The translations under genes and the position numbers were made by a program. This document shows positions 46,725-56,557 of a DNA stretch of 64,000 nucleotides, piece after piece (position 1 is the stretch's first letter; each line of letters begins with the position of its first letter). Below the pieces are notes generated by a model. The model made no database searches. It was given only the letters and a program-made list of their open reading frames with translations, and was not told where the DNA came from. The stretch is from Macrotrachela quadricornifera (lineage: Eukaryota > Rotifera > Eurotatoria > Philodinida > Philodinidae): assembly GCA_022393335.1 (NCBI GenBank), contig JAJEKB010022010.1, positions 62,001-126,000 on the forward strand, given 5' to 3'.

Positions 46725-48311
46725 CTCTCATACTCGAACACTGATGCATCCTCTTGTTGATCATCGAATTTGACTTTGATGGTACCTCGTGTTTGTTGAC
46801 TATTGTCGTTCATATCCGATTCAACTGTAACTTTGAAGTGAAAGCCTAGAAAAAATAAACTTCGATCATTCTATTTCTCCTATCTCCTTATTGACATGAT
46901 TGCAGACCGAAATGAGGTGGCTTAACTCCGTGCAATGTCATGAGATACAATGTGCCAAGCAGTTTTGAGGGTGAAGCATGATAGCCGGTTCGTTGACATG
47001 CATTGGGATTCGAATTACAAGATGTGCAGAAACCTTGCTCGAAACTGTCATAGTCCGAACAAGGATAGGCAACAGCTGGTGAAGGTGAATTGATTGAATC
47101 AGTATAATAGTATACTGCAGACATGTGATTGCAGGCAAGTGAGTCGGCAGCATCTAAAGTTCAGTAATGAGCAGTTTAAATGAGACCTCAAGAGAGTTCC
47201 ACTCACTTGCTATATTAAAAGTACTGATTAAACTCCATGCCGATTGTGCTAAGGCAGCACCCATATTACTGCCACAAGCTATGTGAAGGACAGAAGAGTA
47301 AGTTTTATGTTATCAATAAACTTATAGAAACTCACTGGGTTGGGCAGAACCACCATTGGGATAGAAATCTACATGTCCCAATGCATCCAAATGACCGAAA
47401 CCTTGATGCATACGAGGTGCACCATCCGTATGAATCACATCTACAAACAATGCATCGGAAGAATCGAGACGGTCAGGGCTTTCAGAAACGTAGAAATCAG
47501 GTCCTGCAGGATCTATACTCAGAAAAAATACAAATGGTCGATAATTTCTGAAAATAATATACCCAAGCCAGAGATGCGTCCCAAATTAGGTAAATCTCTT
47601 CCTACATAACTCGATATATGTGCACCTAAACTATGACCGATTAAGTGCATTTGTTGTGGTTGTGCACCAACATTGATCATTGCTTGAAGAAGTTGTCGAA
47701 TAACAGTAGCCACCATTACAGTATTGGCTACAGCTTGACCATATGGGAACTGATTACCACCGGACCAGTCAACAGTAATTACATTCATGTCTTCCTATAA
47801 ATTGCCTCTGTAAGGTGAATTTATTTAGAAAAAAAATTGGTAACAGACCTGTTTCAGTAGTTCTTTTGTCATGTTGGTTACCCAAGAATTTGATGCTCGA
47901 TCGGTAAAACCGTGAATGATCAATTTGATTGGTTTCATAGGATCAAATGAACCTAAATTTGAAGGGGAGATGACTTTTGATTGAGTTGGTTGGTTTCTAA
48001 ATCGATGAAAGAAAGAAACTGGATTGTTTTCTTCTCCCTAATCATGTACACTACTCACCTTGTAAAAAGAAAGAATTGTGTATTGATCTTTTCTGGGGAT
48101 TGTGGTAAGAGTTTGAAACCAGGTCGTGGTGAGAAGCAACCGAAATTATTGTAGCAGATCGATGAAGTTACATCAGGCGATTCTAAAATGATTATCATTT
48201 TTCATCTTCAATATCTAAGTATGTTTGTATTATACCTGATCGTTCTATAGTAGCCGCCGTCGTCAACGACACGCCTAACAACGCACAGAGCAATAAAATT
48301 GTGTGAGACAT
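46353..48311 (-). CDS. Pancreatic-type triacylglycerol lipase, secreted
   Basis: Ten minus-strand exons fit: 48236-48311, 48059-48182, 47849-47996, 47563-47794, 47336-47512, 47207-47278, 46896-47153, 46734-46845, 46483-46668, 46353-46425 (1458 nt, 485 aa). All phases agree. It starts with a signal peptide ([20 protein letters not shown]). [10 protein letters not shown] and [13 protein letters not shown] are family landmarks. The triad is visible: Ser in IGHSLGAH, Asp in GLDPAGPDF (its codon is split by an intron), and His in [11 protein letters not shown]. The C-terminal part is PLAT-like (GTIKVKFDD...) and ends YKLC. Such enzymes hydrolyse triacylglycerols or phospholipids in the gut or extracellular space. 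Length matches the family, and the gene appears intact. The donor of exon 7 (gtcaat) is weak. A TA microsatellite sits in intron 8. Confidence 0.88.
46694..46723. repeat. TA dinucleotide microsatellite in a lipase intron
   Basis: About 15 TA units lie within the 65-bp intron between lipase exons 8 and 9, so array length directly sets intron length. Confidence 0.7.
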
Positions 48312-49489
48312 GAGTAGTGAAGATGAGATTTGTAACTTCCCTATGACGAAAAAAAGAATATTTAATCACGATAGCTCCATCGACTTTCACTTAGAAAAAA
48401 TAACGACAATAGAATAATGTATGAAATCAATGAAAATATTCAACAGTCACTAAATATAATAGAAGATTGGCTTATTCAAATTAATAGATAACAGACACAC
48501 TCTGTATCCTGTTATCGATAGAAAACTATGCATTATATACTCAACGGCAAATTTCAATAATCTTACTTTATTCGATACACAAATCCCTTATCTATTACTG
48601 AAAAAAGCGCACTTGACGTACAGTATCAAACAGCAATCTTTTTTTTGCGTGGGTAGTAAAAATAGAGAGGCGATTGGACTAGTGTAAATATTTGATTCAT
48701 AGTGGTGGGAACAAGCAGTTGGATTTTATTAGATACAACAGACCGTTGTGTTATCAAGAAAAATACATTAGTAACGAGATAATCATATAGTCGGCGTTAT
48801 AATCCTATCGATTCTGACCTTGATATTCGTAATCTTGAAATTAATAGTTTAATAGAAATACTTGGTTTAATTCGTTGTGCCATATTTCATTGCATTTTAT
48901 TCATTCGCTAAAACAATATTTCAATACACTTCAATTTTTATTCGTTAGTTAAAATAGTCATGAATTAGCAGAAGATTTATTAATTGATAACAGAAATATG
49001 AGCTGATGTTGCTTAGAGAAAGTAATCACGGTGACTTTTGGCTTTAAATTGTGTTCACAAAGTAAAACACAATTGAGAATTTGACATTTATACTTGATGC
49101 TTCGTTCAATCATGTTGTCTCTCAAGAATAAATGAAAAATATCTGCTGAATGATATTTTAAAGAATGTTACACGGTTATGAAAAACAAATGAATCTCTCA
49201 TATAATAGAAACTGAAACATTATTCTTAGAATATTAAGAATAAAGTTCGCATTGAGTCTTTCGCTAGAGATTTTTCAATAGAAGCTTTTAATCCGAAAAA
49301 ATTGAGTCGATAACTTTTAATTCAATGTAATTTTCGAACATAAAAATATCAACTGTCTGGTGTGTTTTGCAGAATTTCATTTCACATCACAGAACCTAAA
49401 GTCTTATTGAAGACACACTGTTTCTGTTTGGATGAACGAATCAATGTCTTGAGCTGTTTGTTTATGTCAACCCTAAGGATAGACAAGTT
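48312..49489. other. Lipase upstream region
   Basis: No supported gene. On the minus strand a TATATAAT-like site lies at about 48533, roughly 220 bp before the lipase ATG. This is too far to claim without a 5' leader. Confidence 0.3.
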
Positions 49490-50205
49490 GCATGTTTCTT
49501 CAAAATAAACATCATGAAGCCACTTGGAAACAATCGATAGTGGAAAGAAGATGAACTTCTATTGCCAACCAGATTGATAACGATTATATGGAGCTGTGCT
49601 CGTTATTGCATGTTGCAATGCTCGCACCATTTTGACCAGATCTTCATCCAATTAAATAAAATAAATAGGTTTCACTGTTTCAATATAGTACTCGAAAAAT
49701 TTGTCACTTCATCATTCTTTCAGACAATAGATGTTCATATGATACCTGGTTCAATGATACTAGCACGCAAGTTTCATGCACTCATTTCGCCACGAAGACA
49801 GCTCGAAAATGGTTCCAGGGCATGTTTTGGAAATCAATAAATCCAACTAAATGATGGCACTATGAAACCAGCCATCGATCAAATACTCACTATGTACGAC
49901 CCCTATTTCGTTATGAGTAGAAAAAAAAAATGGTGGATATGCCAGCATTGTTGACAAGTGTATGAAGTGTAGTCATCTTTTCTTTGATCATGCTGTAGAC
50001 TAGATCGATGTTTTTCTGTTGAGTAATGCCAAGGAAGAAGATGCTCGCTCGTGATGAAAGTTAGTTTGCGAATGAATTTTTAATATTGACACAGTAAACA
50101 TCAGCAAATTCATTGATACCGTGCTTGTTAACCTTAAATGCTAATACGTTGTAGAAGTTGTATTGCAACCACTAATGAGCACCTATTTGCCTCGACGATC
50201 AATAC
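49490..50205 (-). pseudogene. Decayed short-chain dehydrogenase (RDH/HSD17B-like)
   Basis: Family landmarks appear in order on the minus strand but in different frames with several stops. The cofactor-loop region is GK(stop)VLISGCN (about 50163-50200), followed by a shifted LAFKVNKHGIN. The NNAG motif is in TLHTLVNNAGIS (about 49935-49970). Further on are a SIIEPGII block (about 49740-49760) and a C-terminal AITSTAPYNRYQSGWQ-type block (about 49560-49610), then KFIFFPLS. This is the arrangement of retinol/17-beta-hydroxysteroid dehydrogenases, which oxidise or reduce retinoids and steroids with NAD(P). The Ser-Tyr-Lys active-site segment is not recognisable. Stops and frameshifts throughout show it is dead. 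Confidence 0.65.
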
Positions 50206-51202
50206 TAGATGCAGAGAAAAAGAATTATTAAAAACGACAATCAACATCGAGAAACAGAATCAAACCAATATATGAAAAAAAATGTTTAGCAAAGTATCCG
50301 AGCTTATAAGTTGTGTGCCTGATGTTGTTGTCAAGAATAGCACTCCTGACCAGACGTACCATATAAACATTATGATTTCCACTCAGCAGTAATTTTATAC
50401 GAAGAAATGAATTTCCGATGTTGAATTCGTGATAATTAAATTAAAAAGAATTGTGACAATCATATTCATACAGACAAATTTGGATACACTTATTGGTGAA
50501 CACTTGGATCCACTATCATGTTTTTCGAACATATTGTTGACGCGAGTAAGATTTTTAAATAACGATTCAATATAGAAGTGATAATTTTATTTTGATACAT
50601 AGCAGACAGATAAGACGAGATTCTCCCAAGATCGAATTTTTAAATTCCTCTTTTGGTTACATAAAAAACATTCGATCCAATTCCATCTAGTTCCGCTTCG
50701 AAGTAATTTGCGGAAATCCATTCGGAAACTACTCACTTCTTTCAGATATTTATCTTTAACTACACAAGGTAAGCTGCAGGTGAGAACCGTACGGAATTTT
50801 AGAACCGTATGGCATATCAAAATCGTTTGCAATTCCGTCAATTCTGGAAATGGAGGAAATTTGATTGTTTTCGAACAAGTGGAGTTAGTTCGATATTTTT
50901 GAATTTTCGAAATCGGATGGAGCTGATTCTATGGGATGGAATTGATTCTGCAATATGCAAGATCACGAAATAGGATGGCTGCTCTCTATATGAAAACACT
51001 CTGTCAATTACAACTCTAGATTTCATGACCTTTTTATTATTTGTTGGAAAAGGTATAGATAAATGAGTTAAGAAAAAATCTAATTTACCAGTTATTAGGA
51101 TGACAGAAGGTATACGTTTGATGAAGAGGAAAAAAGTCATTTATAATTATTAGCAATCAAAATTTCAAGTATTTCTCCCTTAAGCCTAATTCCAACATTA
51201 AT
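50206..51202. other. Intergenic DNA, no recognised gene
   Basis: Two opposite open frames of 64-100 codons overlap at 50.6-51.1 kb but neither shows a family pattern. A short repeated GAACCGTA(C/T)GG motif occurs at about 50788 and 50803. Confidence 0.3.
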
Positions 51203-51330
51203 TATTGGGTTAGTAAGAAATTTTTTGCTTTTTTTACAAATTTTTCTAGAGCGGTAGAGACAGTTTTAGAAGTTTCCATACTAAGCGTATATATAAGAAG
51301 TATGAATATCTTTCGAACAACAACAAAATT

Positions 51331-51600
51331 GTGGACATAAATGTTGATATCGAATTAGAAACGAAGATATCTTGTGAAAAGATCCAAGTGCTTCTGCTTC
51401 ATGCATTCGGTTTGGATCGAAAAACAACGGAAGGAACATGTGCGGCACGATGGGAAATGATGTACTCTTCATCCTTACAGCGCGACATTGCTTCCATCGG
51501 TTCCAGAACGGTAACTTCGAACTTGACGATTCATCTCACACCGGAAAACTACTACAAGTAGATATGGAAGTCTTAAAGCAGCTTATCAAAGAAGACCCTC
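51331..51600 (+). pseudogene. Mariner transposase, N-terminal DNA-binding part
   Basis: The frame at 51331 gives EKIQVLLLHAFGLDRKTTEG, the first helix-turn-helix region. After a frameshift it continues in another frame as RFQNGNFELDDSSHTGK and VDMEVLKQLIKEDPR, matching the F.NGDF.LDD..R.GR...D...L...I.EDPR pattern of mariner transposases. It breaks off where the foldback insert begins. Confidence 0.7.
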
Positions 51601-51604
51601 GATT

Positions 51605-53130
51605 GATTATGCAAAAAAGAATTTAGAGAAGATTCATGAGATTATCGAGTATCATGTCAAATATCGAAGCACTCATCAAAATTTAGTTTTTCGATTTAAC
51701 GTTCTCGTCTTCTTCAACATTATCTAATATCTCTAACTTCAAATCTTTAGCATATTTGGGCAAGCTGATAAAAAGTTAGTTCAATTTTACTATTGAATAC
51801 ACATGAGACTATATGAAGAATTTTGTCCAAAATTATCTATATAAAGATATTTTTTAAATAATAATAAAAACTTATCCAAATTTCTTGTGTAATATACCAA
51901 AAGATAGCATCTCGAAAGCGGAACAAAATGCACTATTTACACATTATATTCCTACAGGCTGATCAGGAGTTATTTATTAAATACTTTCCATGATTCACCA
52001 TTTTTCGAGTGAAAAAAAGTGGACTTTTTGCAGTATATTGGTTTCTATTTAGTCGTTACGCATGGGCCCAGATTCAAATTCACATATGTTATACAGTTTT
52101 CTTCTCTCTACAAAATAGTTAAAAATATCCGAAAAAAAATCAGACTTGTTTCCCAATAGGTCTCACGCTACTGTCATAATTGGTGGTTTTTGATGGTTTT
52201 TCAATAAAAATCAGATATTTTTCGCGTTTTTCATTATCATGACACAATTGTAAAGCAAAACGGGTCTGCTATTTAGAACCAGCAGTCAAAATTGTATCGA
52301 ATCATATGAAATTTTAGAGAAAATTTTTTCCGTCAAAATATTGCCTGTAGGGGACCGGGGCACAAAATTTTTAAAAAGAAAAGTTATGGAGATCACAGAT
52401 GAATTTTTGGCGGAAAAAATTTTCTTTAAAATTTCATATGATTCGATGCAGTTTTGACCACTGGCTGTGAATAACAGACCCATTTTGCTCTACAATTGTA
52501 TCATGATAATGAAAAACGCGAAAAATGTCTGATTTTTATTGAAAAACCATCAAAAACCACCAATTATGAGAGTAGCGTGAGACCTATTGGGACGCAAGTC
52601 TGTGATTTTTTTCAGATATTTTTAACTATTTTGTAGAGAGAAGAAAACTGTATAAAATATGTGAAATTCAGTCTGGTTCCACGCGTAGTGACTGAATAGA
52701 AACCAATATACTACAAAAAGTCCACTTTTTTCACTCAAAAATGACTGGTCTCCAACAATATTTTTGAAAGATAATTATGAATCTGGCTATGGAAATATCA
52801 TATGTAAATAGCCAGTTTTTTTCCGCTTTCGATGTTCTGTCTTTTGGTATATTACACAAAAGATTTCTTTGACTTGACGTCATCCAAAATATCTCAACTT
52901 TATATGTATGATTTTTGACAATGTTCTTCAAATAGTTTCGTGAATACTTGACAGTAAATTTGGGCTAACTTTTTACCATCTCGATCAAACGCGGTAAAAA
53001 TTTGAATCTAGAGGTTGTAGATGATACTGAAGAAGTTGAGAATATTAAATCAAAAAACCGAATTTTCACAAGTGCTTCAATTCCTCGATGGTCTCATGAT
53101 TCCTCTCATAATAACATCTCATTGCAACTC
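51605..53130. repeat. Giant foldback (inverted repeat), arms of about 650-740 bp, inside the mariner
   Basis: The left arm (from about 51605-51680 to 52345) and right arm (about 52399 to 53045-53130) are inverse copies. Long shared blocks include TTTCATATGATTCGAT-like, CAAAAACCACCAATTATGA, AGTAGCGTGAGACCTATTGG-like, TAGAGAGAAGAAAACTGTAT and GTGTAATATACCAAAAGA. The central unpaired part is only about 50-60 bp (GGGGACCGGGGCAC). Exact outer borders are blurred by divergence. No ORF spans it. A transcript would fold into a hairpin of more than 600 bp. Confidence 0.85.
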
Positions 53131-53132
53131 CG

Positions 53133-53701
53133 AATGGTTCCCCAATCTTATTACTGAAGATGAGAAGTAAGTGTTGTATATTAACTGCATGCACAGACGC
53201 CAATGGCTGAGCGCTGATCACATAGATGCAGGAACGCCCAAGACTGATCCACACTCTAAGAAAGTGATGCTGAGGGTATGGCGAGATAGCAAAGGAATTA
53301 TTCATTGGAGACTTCTTCCAAATGACAAGACCATCGCTGCTGATCTCTACTGTCAACAATTGGATTAGCTTATAGGAAAACTCAAAGGAAAACAAGATCG
53401 AATTCACTTCTTGCATAGCTACGCGAGACCGCAAGTTGCACAGTCAACACGCTATACACTATTGAACCTCGGATAGGTTACCGTTTCTCCTTCTAATTAT
53501 TTTCCTAACTTGACTCCAGTGGACTACCATTTATTTCGTTCTCTGTCTAATCATTTATGCAAAATAAAATTCGACGACGAGAACGACCTTAAAATGGATC
53601 TCCAAATCTTCTTTGGTCAAAAGTTCCAGGGCTTCTACGAACACGGAATTCTTTCTTTACTGGATCGTTGGCAACAAACTATATATAGTGGTGAAGCATA
53701 A
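53133..53701 (+). pseudogene. Mariner transposase, catalytic C-terminal part
   Basis: The frame reads SEWFPNLITEDEK, with the first catalytic Asp. A stop stands where Trp is expected, then HRRQWLSADH, VMLRVWRDSKGIIHWRLLP and DLYCQQLD. After more stops come HFLHSYARPQVAQSTR, where the second catalytic Asp of HDNARPH has become Ser, and LTPVDYHLFRSLSNHL, which keeps the third Asp. It ends at the TAA at 53699-53701. With a lost catalytic residue and several stops it is inactive. Confidence 0.8.
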
Positions 53702-53787
53702 ATTGTTGGAAGCTGGTTGTATTCTTGAAGTTAAAAAATAAAAATAAAATTTTCGCAAAAAAGGAAAAAATTTCTTACCAACCAATA

Positions 53788-55123
53788 GGTTGTGTAAATA
53801 TTCCAACTTGAAAATGTTGTTTTGTTTCTCAAAATAAATATACATGCACGAGCTAGAAAAAAAAACAGAGCAGAACGAAAATTGTGTCTTGGACAAATAT
53901 TGACTTCGAATTTGAATCCTCCGTTCATTTCATATTCCAAGATTGATATAAAAAGAGTTCTATTTTTCTTATATAAGTAAGTAACAAGCGTATTATTTTA
54001 CCTTCGATTTTTCAAAGTATACTCATAGTTTTAGTTTGTAAGTAAACTAAATGTTATAACTATTCTTGCACTCTAATCTACACTTTTCTTTGTTATTACA
54101 ATTTTTAAACAGAAAACATATTTGCATAAATACTTTCTATTATATAAAATCTATTAATTTTTTATGCGCTCAGATTGATAACTTTCAATCTATGTTCACT
54201 TATTATATTTTATCATACTACACGGGCCGATCTATTAAATTCTTTTTCTGATAAACTGATATCCTTCATATTCTAATTTACTGTTATCATTTAACCCTTT
54301 CAGATCTACCGTATTAAATATAGTACGCTTTTTTAAGTTTCCTGATCTTTAAACAATTCACAAATGCAAAAGGGCATCGAGAAGCAGTTTTCTCTATTAC
54401 ATAGAGGAGACTCTAGACCACACATTTATATTAAAACTTTAACTTTAATAAACTCATTCACGCTGCAAACATAGTCAATATTTGATAAACCGTCATACTC
54501 TATGTATCATGGTCTTACAAATATTTATCGCATGCAAGAGTTTATTATATTTATAATTTTAATATAGATCTGTAGGCGAAAGCCTCTTCTGCGTAAAGAA
54601 GAGAGTCACTTCCGAATATTTTCTGTATGAACGAGTTGTTTAAAGATTACGAAACTTGAAAAAACCGTACTATATATGACGCAGTAAATTTGAAGAAATA
54701 GGTCTCTTCTTCGACCTCAAAAATACTTCGGTTTTTCACATTGCGATCAAGTCAGAAGGTGACGCCTATTGTTATTCCAAAAGTTGGTTTAGCGATAGCT
54801 CTCTACGAAAGTTTGGGCCAAGTCCAAATTTCCGTTAGGTATAGTCATACAACTTGTTCAACACTTTTGTAAAATGAGAGGGGTGTAGCCATCGGTCGAA
54901 AATGACTTCAAGAGTTTTTTAACGATTTTTAGTGAAAATATTCACAACGCATACTGCGCATATTGAATATCAAATATGAAATGTATTCCATCCATTAACT
55001 GAGCCATGGGCCTGAAAGAGTTAAAACAACTTCAATCAATAATATAATTATATATTTTTTTTCATCTTAAACATACAATGAATAGATAATATTTGTCATT
55101 TATTTAGAATATTTTTCGTTAAA
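53788..55123. other. Intergenic AT-rich DNA
   Basis: No supported gene or repeat with clear borders was recognised. Confidence 0.35.
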
Positions 55124-56557
55124 ATGAGTCGAGATGTTAACGAGATTGTCAAAGATTTATGTCGATATGATCCAATAATAAGTGAAACTAGGTTTCGTTT
55201 ACCACATGATTGTTATATGATTTTTGTCGGAAGTTTGGTAAATCACGAACATCTTGATAAACTTACCAAAAGAGTACATAAGAATGAAGATTCAAACGAA
55301 GGAGCAACAACAATTAATTCCAAATTTACTATGATAGAAACTGAAGAAATTGAATTTTATTTGGAATATATAGTTTTGGATAATAAATCAGCTATTGAGC
55401 AACTTGCTGATGATCGTAGACAACGTTTTGTGTATGAAGATCATTTTAATCCTGCTCTTTTTGACATAGCCAAAAGAAAAGCATCATTTCAACAATTAAA
55501 AAATGTTTGTCGTCGGTATGAAACGAGAGAAGGATTCGATGTAGATGACATTATGACTCAACATGAAAACCGAACAACATTATCAACTCCATACTTTATT
55601 AATCAAGGTTTATCAAGTGATGATGCTCAAGGAGCAGCTTTTGCTCTGTCATTTTACACAGGAACAAAAAGTGAAGCAGTTAGTCGTGGTGCTAGTCTTG
55701 TTGCTCGCCAAGCTAATGGACAAGTTATTGAAAAAAAAACAAAAGATGAAATGAAAGAAGCAGCTATTATTCTCTATTATTTGGTTAAAGCACTTTCATA
55801 TATTCCTTATTATTGGGGTTATGTCACACGAGCTTGTCAATTAACTGATGATGAACTAAACTTTTATATGCCTGGATGTTTAATCACATGGATTCAATTT
55901 AGTAGCGCAAAGAAAGGTAAAGAAGTTGCTACTAATTTTAATTTTGCTACTCGAAATACATATTTTAAAATTTATTCATTAACTGGTCGTCCTATTCAAC
56001 ATTTTTCAAATTATCCAGAAGAAGATGAAGTTTTATTTTTACCTCATTCAACATTTTTTGTTTTCAAACATGAAATTAAATTTCATGATACACAACATAT
56101 TATTTACATGCGACAAGTTGAATTAGGTCTTAGTAAATGGTCTATTTTATGGGTTGATGATAGAATATTCGATGAAAATTGGGAAAATAAACGTCATATG
56201 GAAACTGCTGCAACTAGAGCATTAAATTTAAATGTACATTTTATTCCAAAATCGTCCACAGAAAGTGCTCTTGCATTTCTTCGATCACCCTTTGGACAAC
56301 GATTAAAAAATCAAGATACATTTCGTATCGTGACAGATATGAATCGTGAAAATGAGTATCCAGTTCATAATGCGGGTGCACGTTTAATTAAACAATTACG
56401 ACAATTAGGCTTTGATAACACATGTCTTGTATTTACAAGTGATCAGAGAAAAGGCGAAATGATCATACAATCGGAACTAGATATTAACGAGCGAAAATTT
56501 GTCTCTATAACAACTCGGACAAATGATTTAAAAAAATTTATCAACTTTGAACAGTAA
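55124..56557 (+). CDS. Mono-ADP-ribosyltransferase (ART) fused to a receiver-like domain
   Basis: Intronless 477-aa protein with no signal peptide or membrane span, so probably cytosolic. The middle (about 150-315) has the ART fold order with R-S-E motifs. Arg236 lies in YVTRAC, the Ser motif is WIQFSSAKKG (about 256-265), and the ExE site is YPEEDEVLFLP (Glu300 and Glu302). An ExE pair is typical of arginine-specific transferases, which use NAD+ to modify proteins. The C-terminal part (about 338-477) looks like a response-regulator receiver fold. ILWVDDR supplies the acidic pair (Asp345, Asp346), VTDMNRE gives a possible phospho-acceptor (Asp405), then AGARLIKQLRQLG and LVFTSD. Residues 1-150 are unrecognised. 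No histidine kinase is nearby, so the receiver part may act as an NAD- or protein-binding module. A vertebrate-type YRG is replaced by TRA. Confidence 0.7.
   Translation: MSRDVNEIVKDLCRYDPIISETRFRLPHDCYMIFVGSLVNHEHLDKLTKRVHKNEDSNEGATTINSKFTMIETEEIEFYLEYIVLDNKSAIEQLADDRRQRFVYEDHFNPALFDIAKRKASFQQLKNVCRRYETREGFDVDDIMTQHENRTTLSTPYFINQGLSSDDAQGAAFALSFYTGTKSEAVSRGASLVARQANGQVIEKKTKDEMKEAAIILYYLVKALSYIPYYWGYVTRACQLTDDELNFYMPGCLITWIQFSSAKKGKEVATNFNFATRNTYFKIYSLTGRPIQHFSNYPEEDEVLFLPHSTFFVFKHEIKFHDTQHIIYMRQVELGLSKWSILWVDDRIFDENWENKRHMETAATRALNLNVHFIPKSSTESALAFLRSPFGQRLKNQDTFRIVTDMNRENEYPVHNAGARLIKQLRQLGFDNTCLVFTSDQRKGEMIIQSELDINERKFVSITTRTNDLKKFINFEQ

Larger units (their letters stand above)
51205..53785 (+). 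mobile_element. Mariner element with both inverted ends and TA target site, interrupted by a foldback
   Basis: The left end TTGGGTTAGTAAGAAATTTT (51205) matches the reverse complement of the right end (TTGGTTGGTAAGAAATTTT, ending at 53785). TA flanks it on both sides (51203-51204 and 53786-53787). Inside are the N-terminal and C-terminal parts of a mariner transposase on the plus strand. They are separated by about 1.5 kb of inverted repeat. Removing that insert leaves about 1.05-1.2 kb, near the normal mariner size. Confidence 0.85.

Noticed and set aside
47237..47609. Plus-strand open frames of 89-104 codons
   Set aside because: They are shadows of the lipase catalytic exons on the minus strand.
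51331..51561. A stand-alone 76-aa gene
   Set aside because: It is the N-terminus of the mariner transposase in a frameshifted copy, with the continuation in another frame.
53066..53434. Minus-strand 122-codon open frame
   Set aside because: It lies opposite the transposase catalytic region and the foldback arm, and has no family signal.
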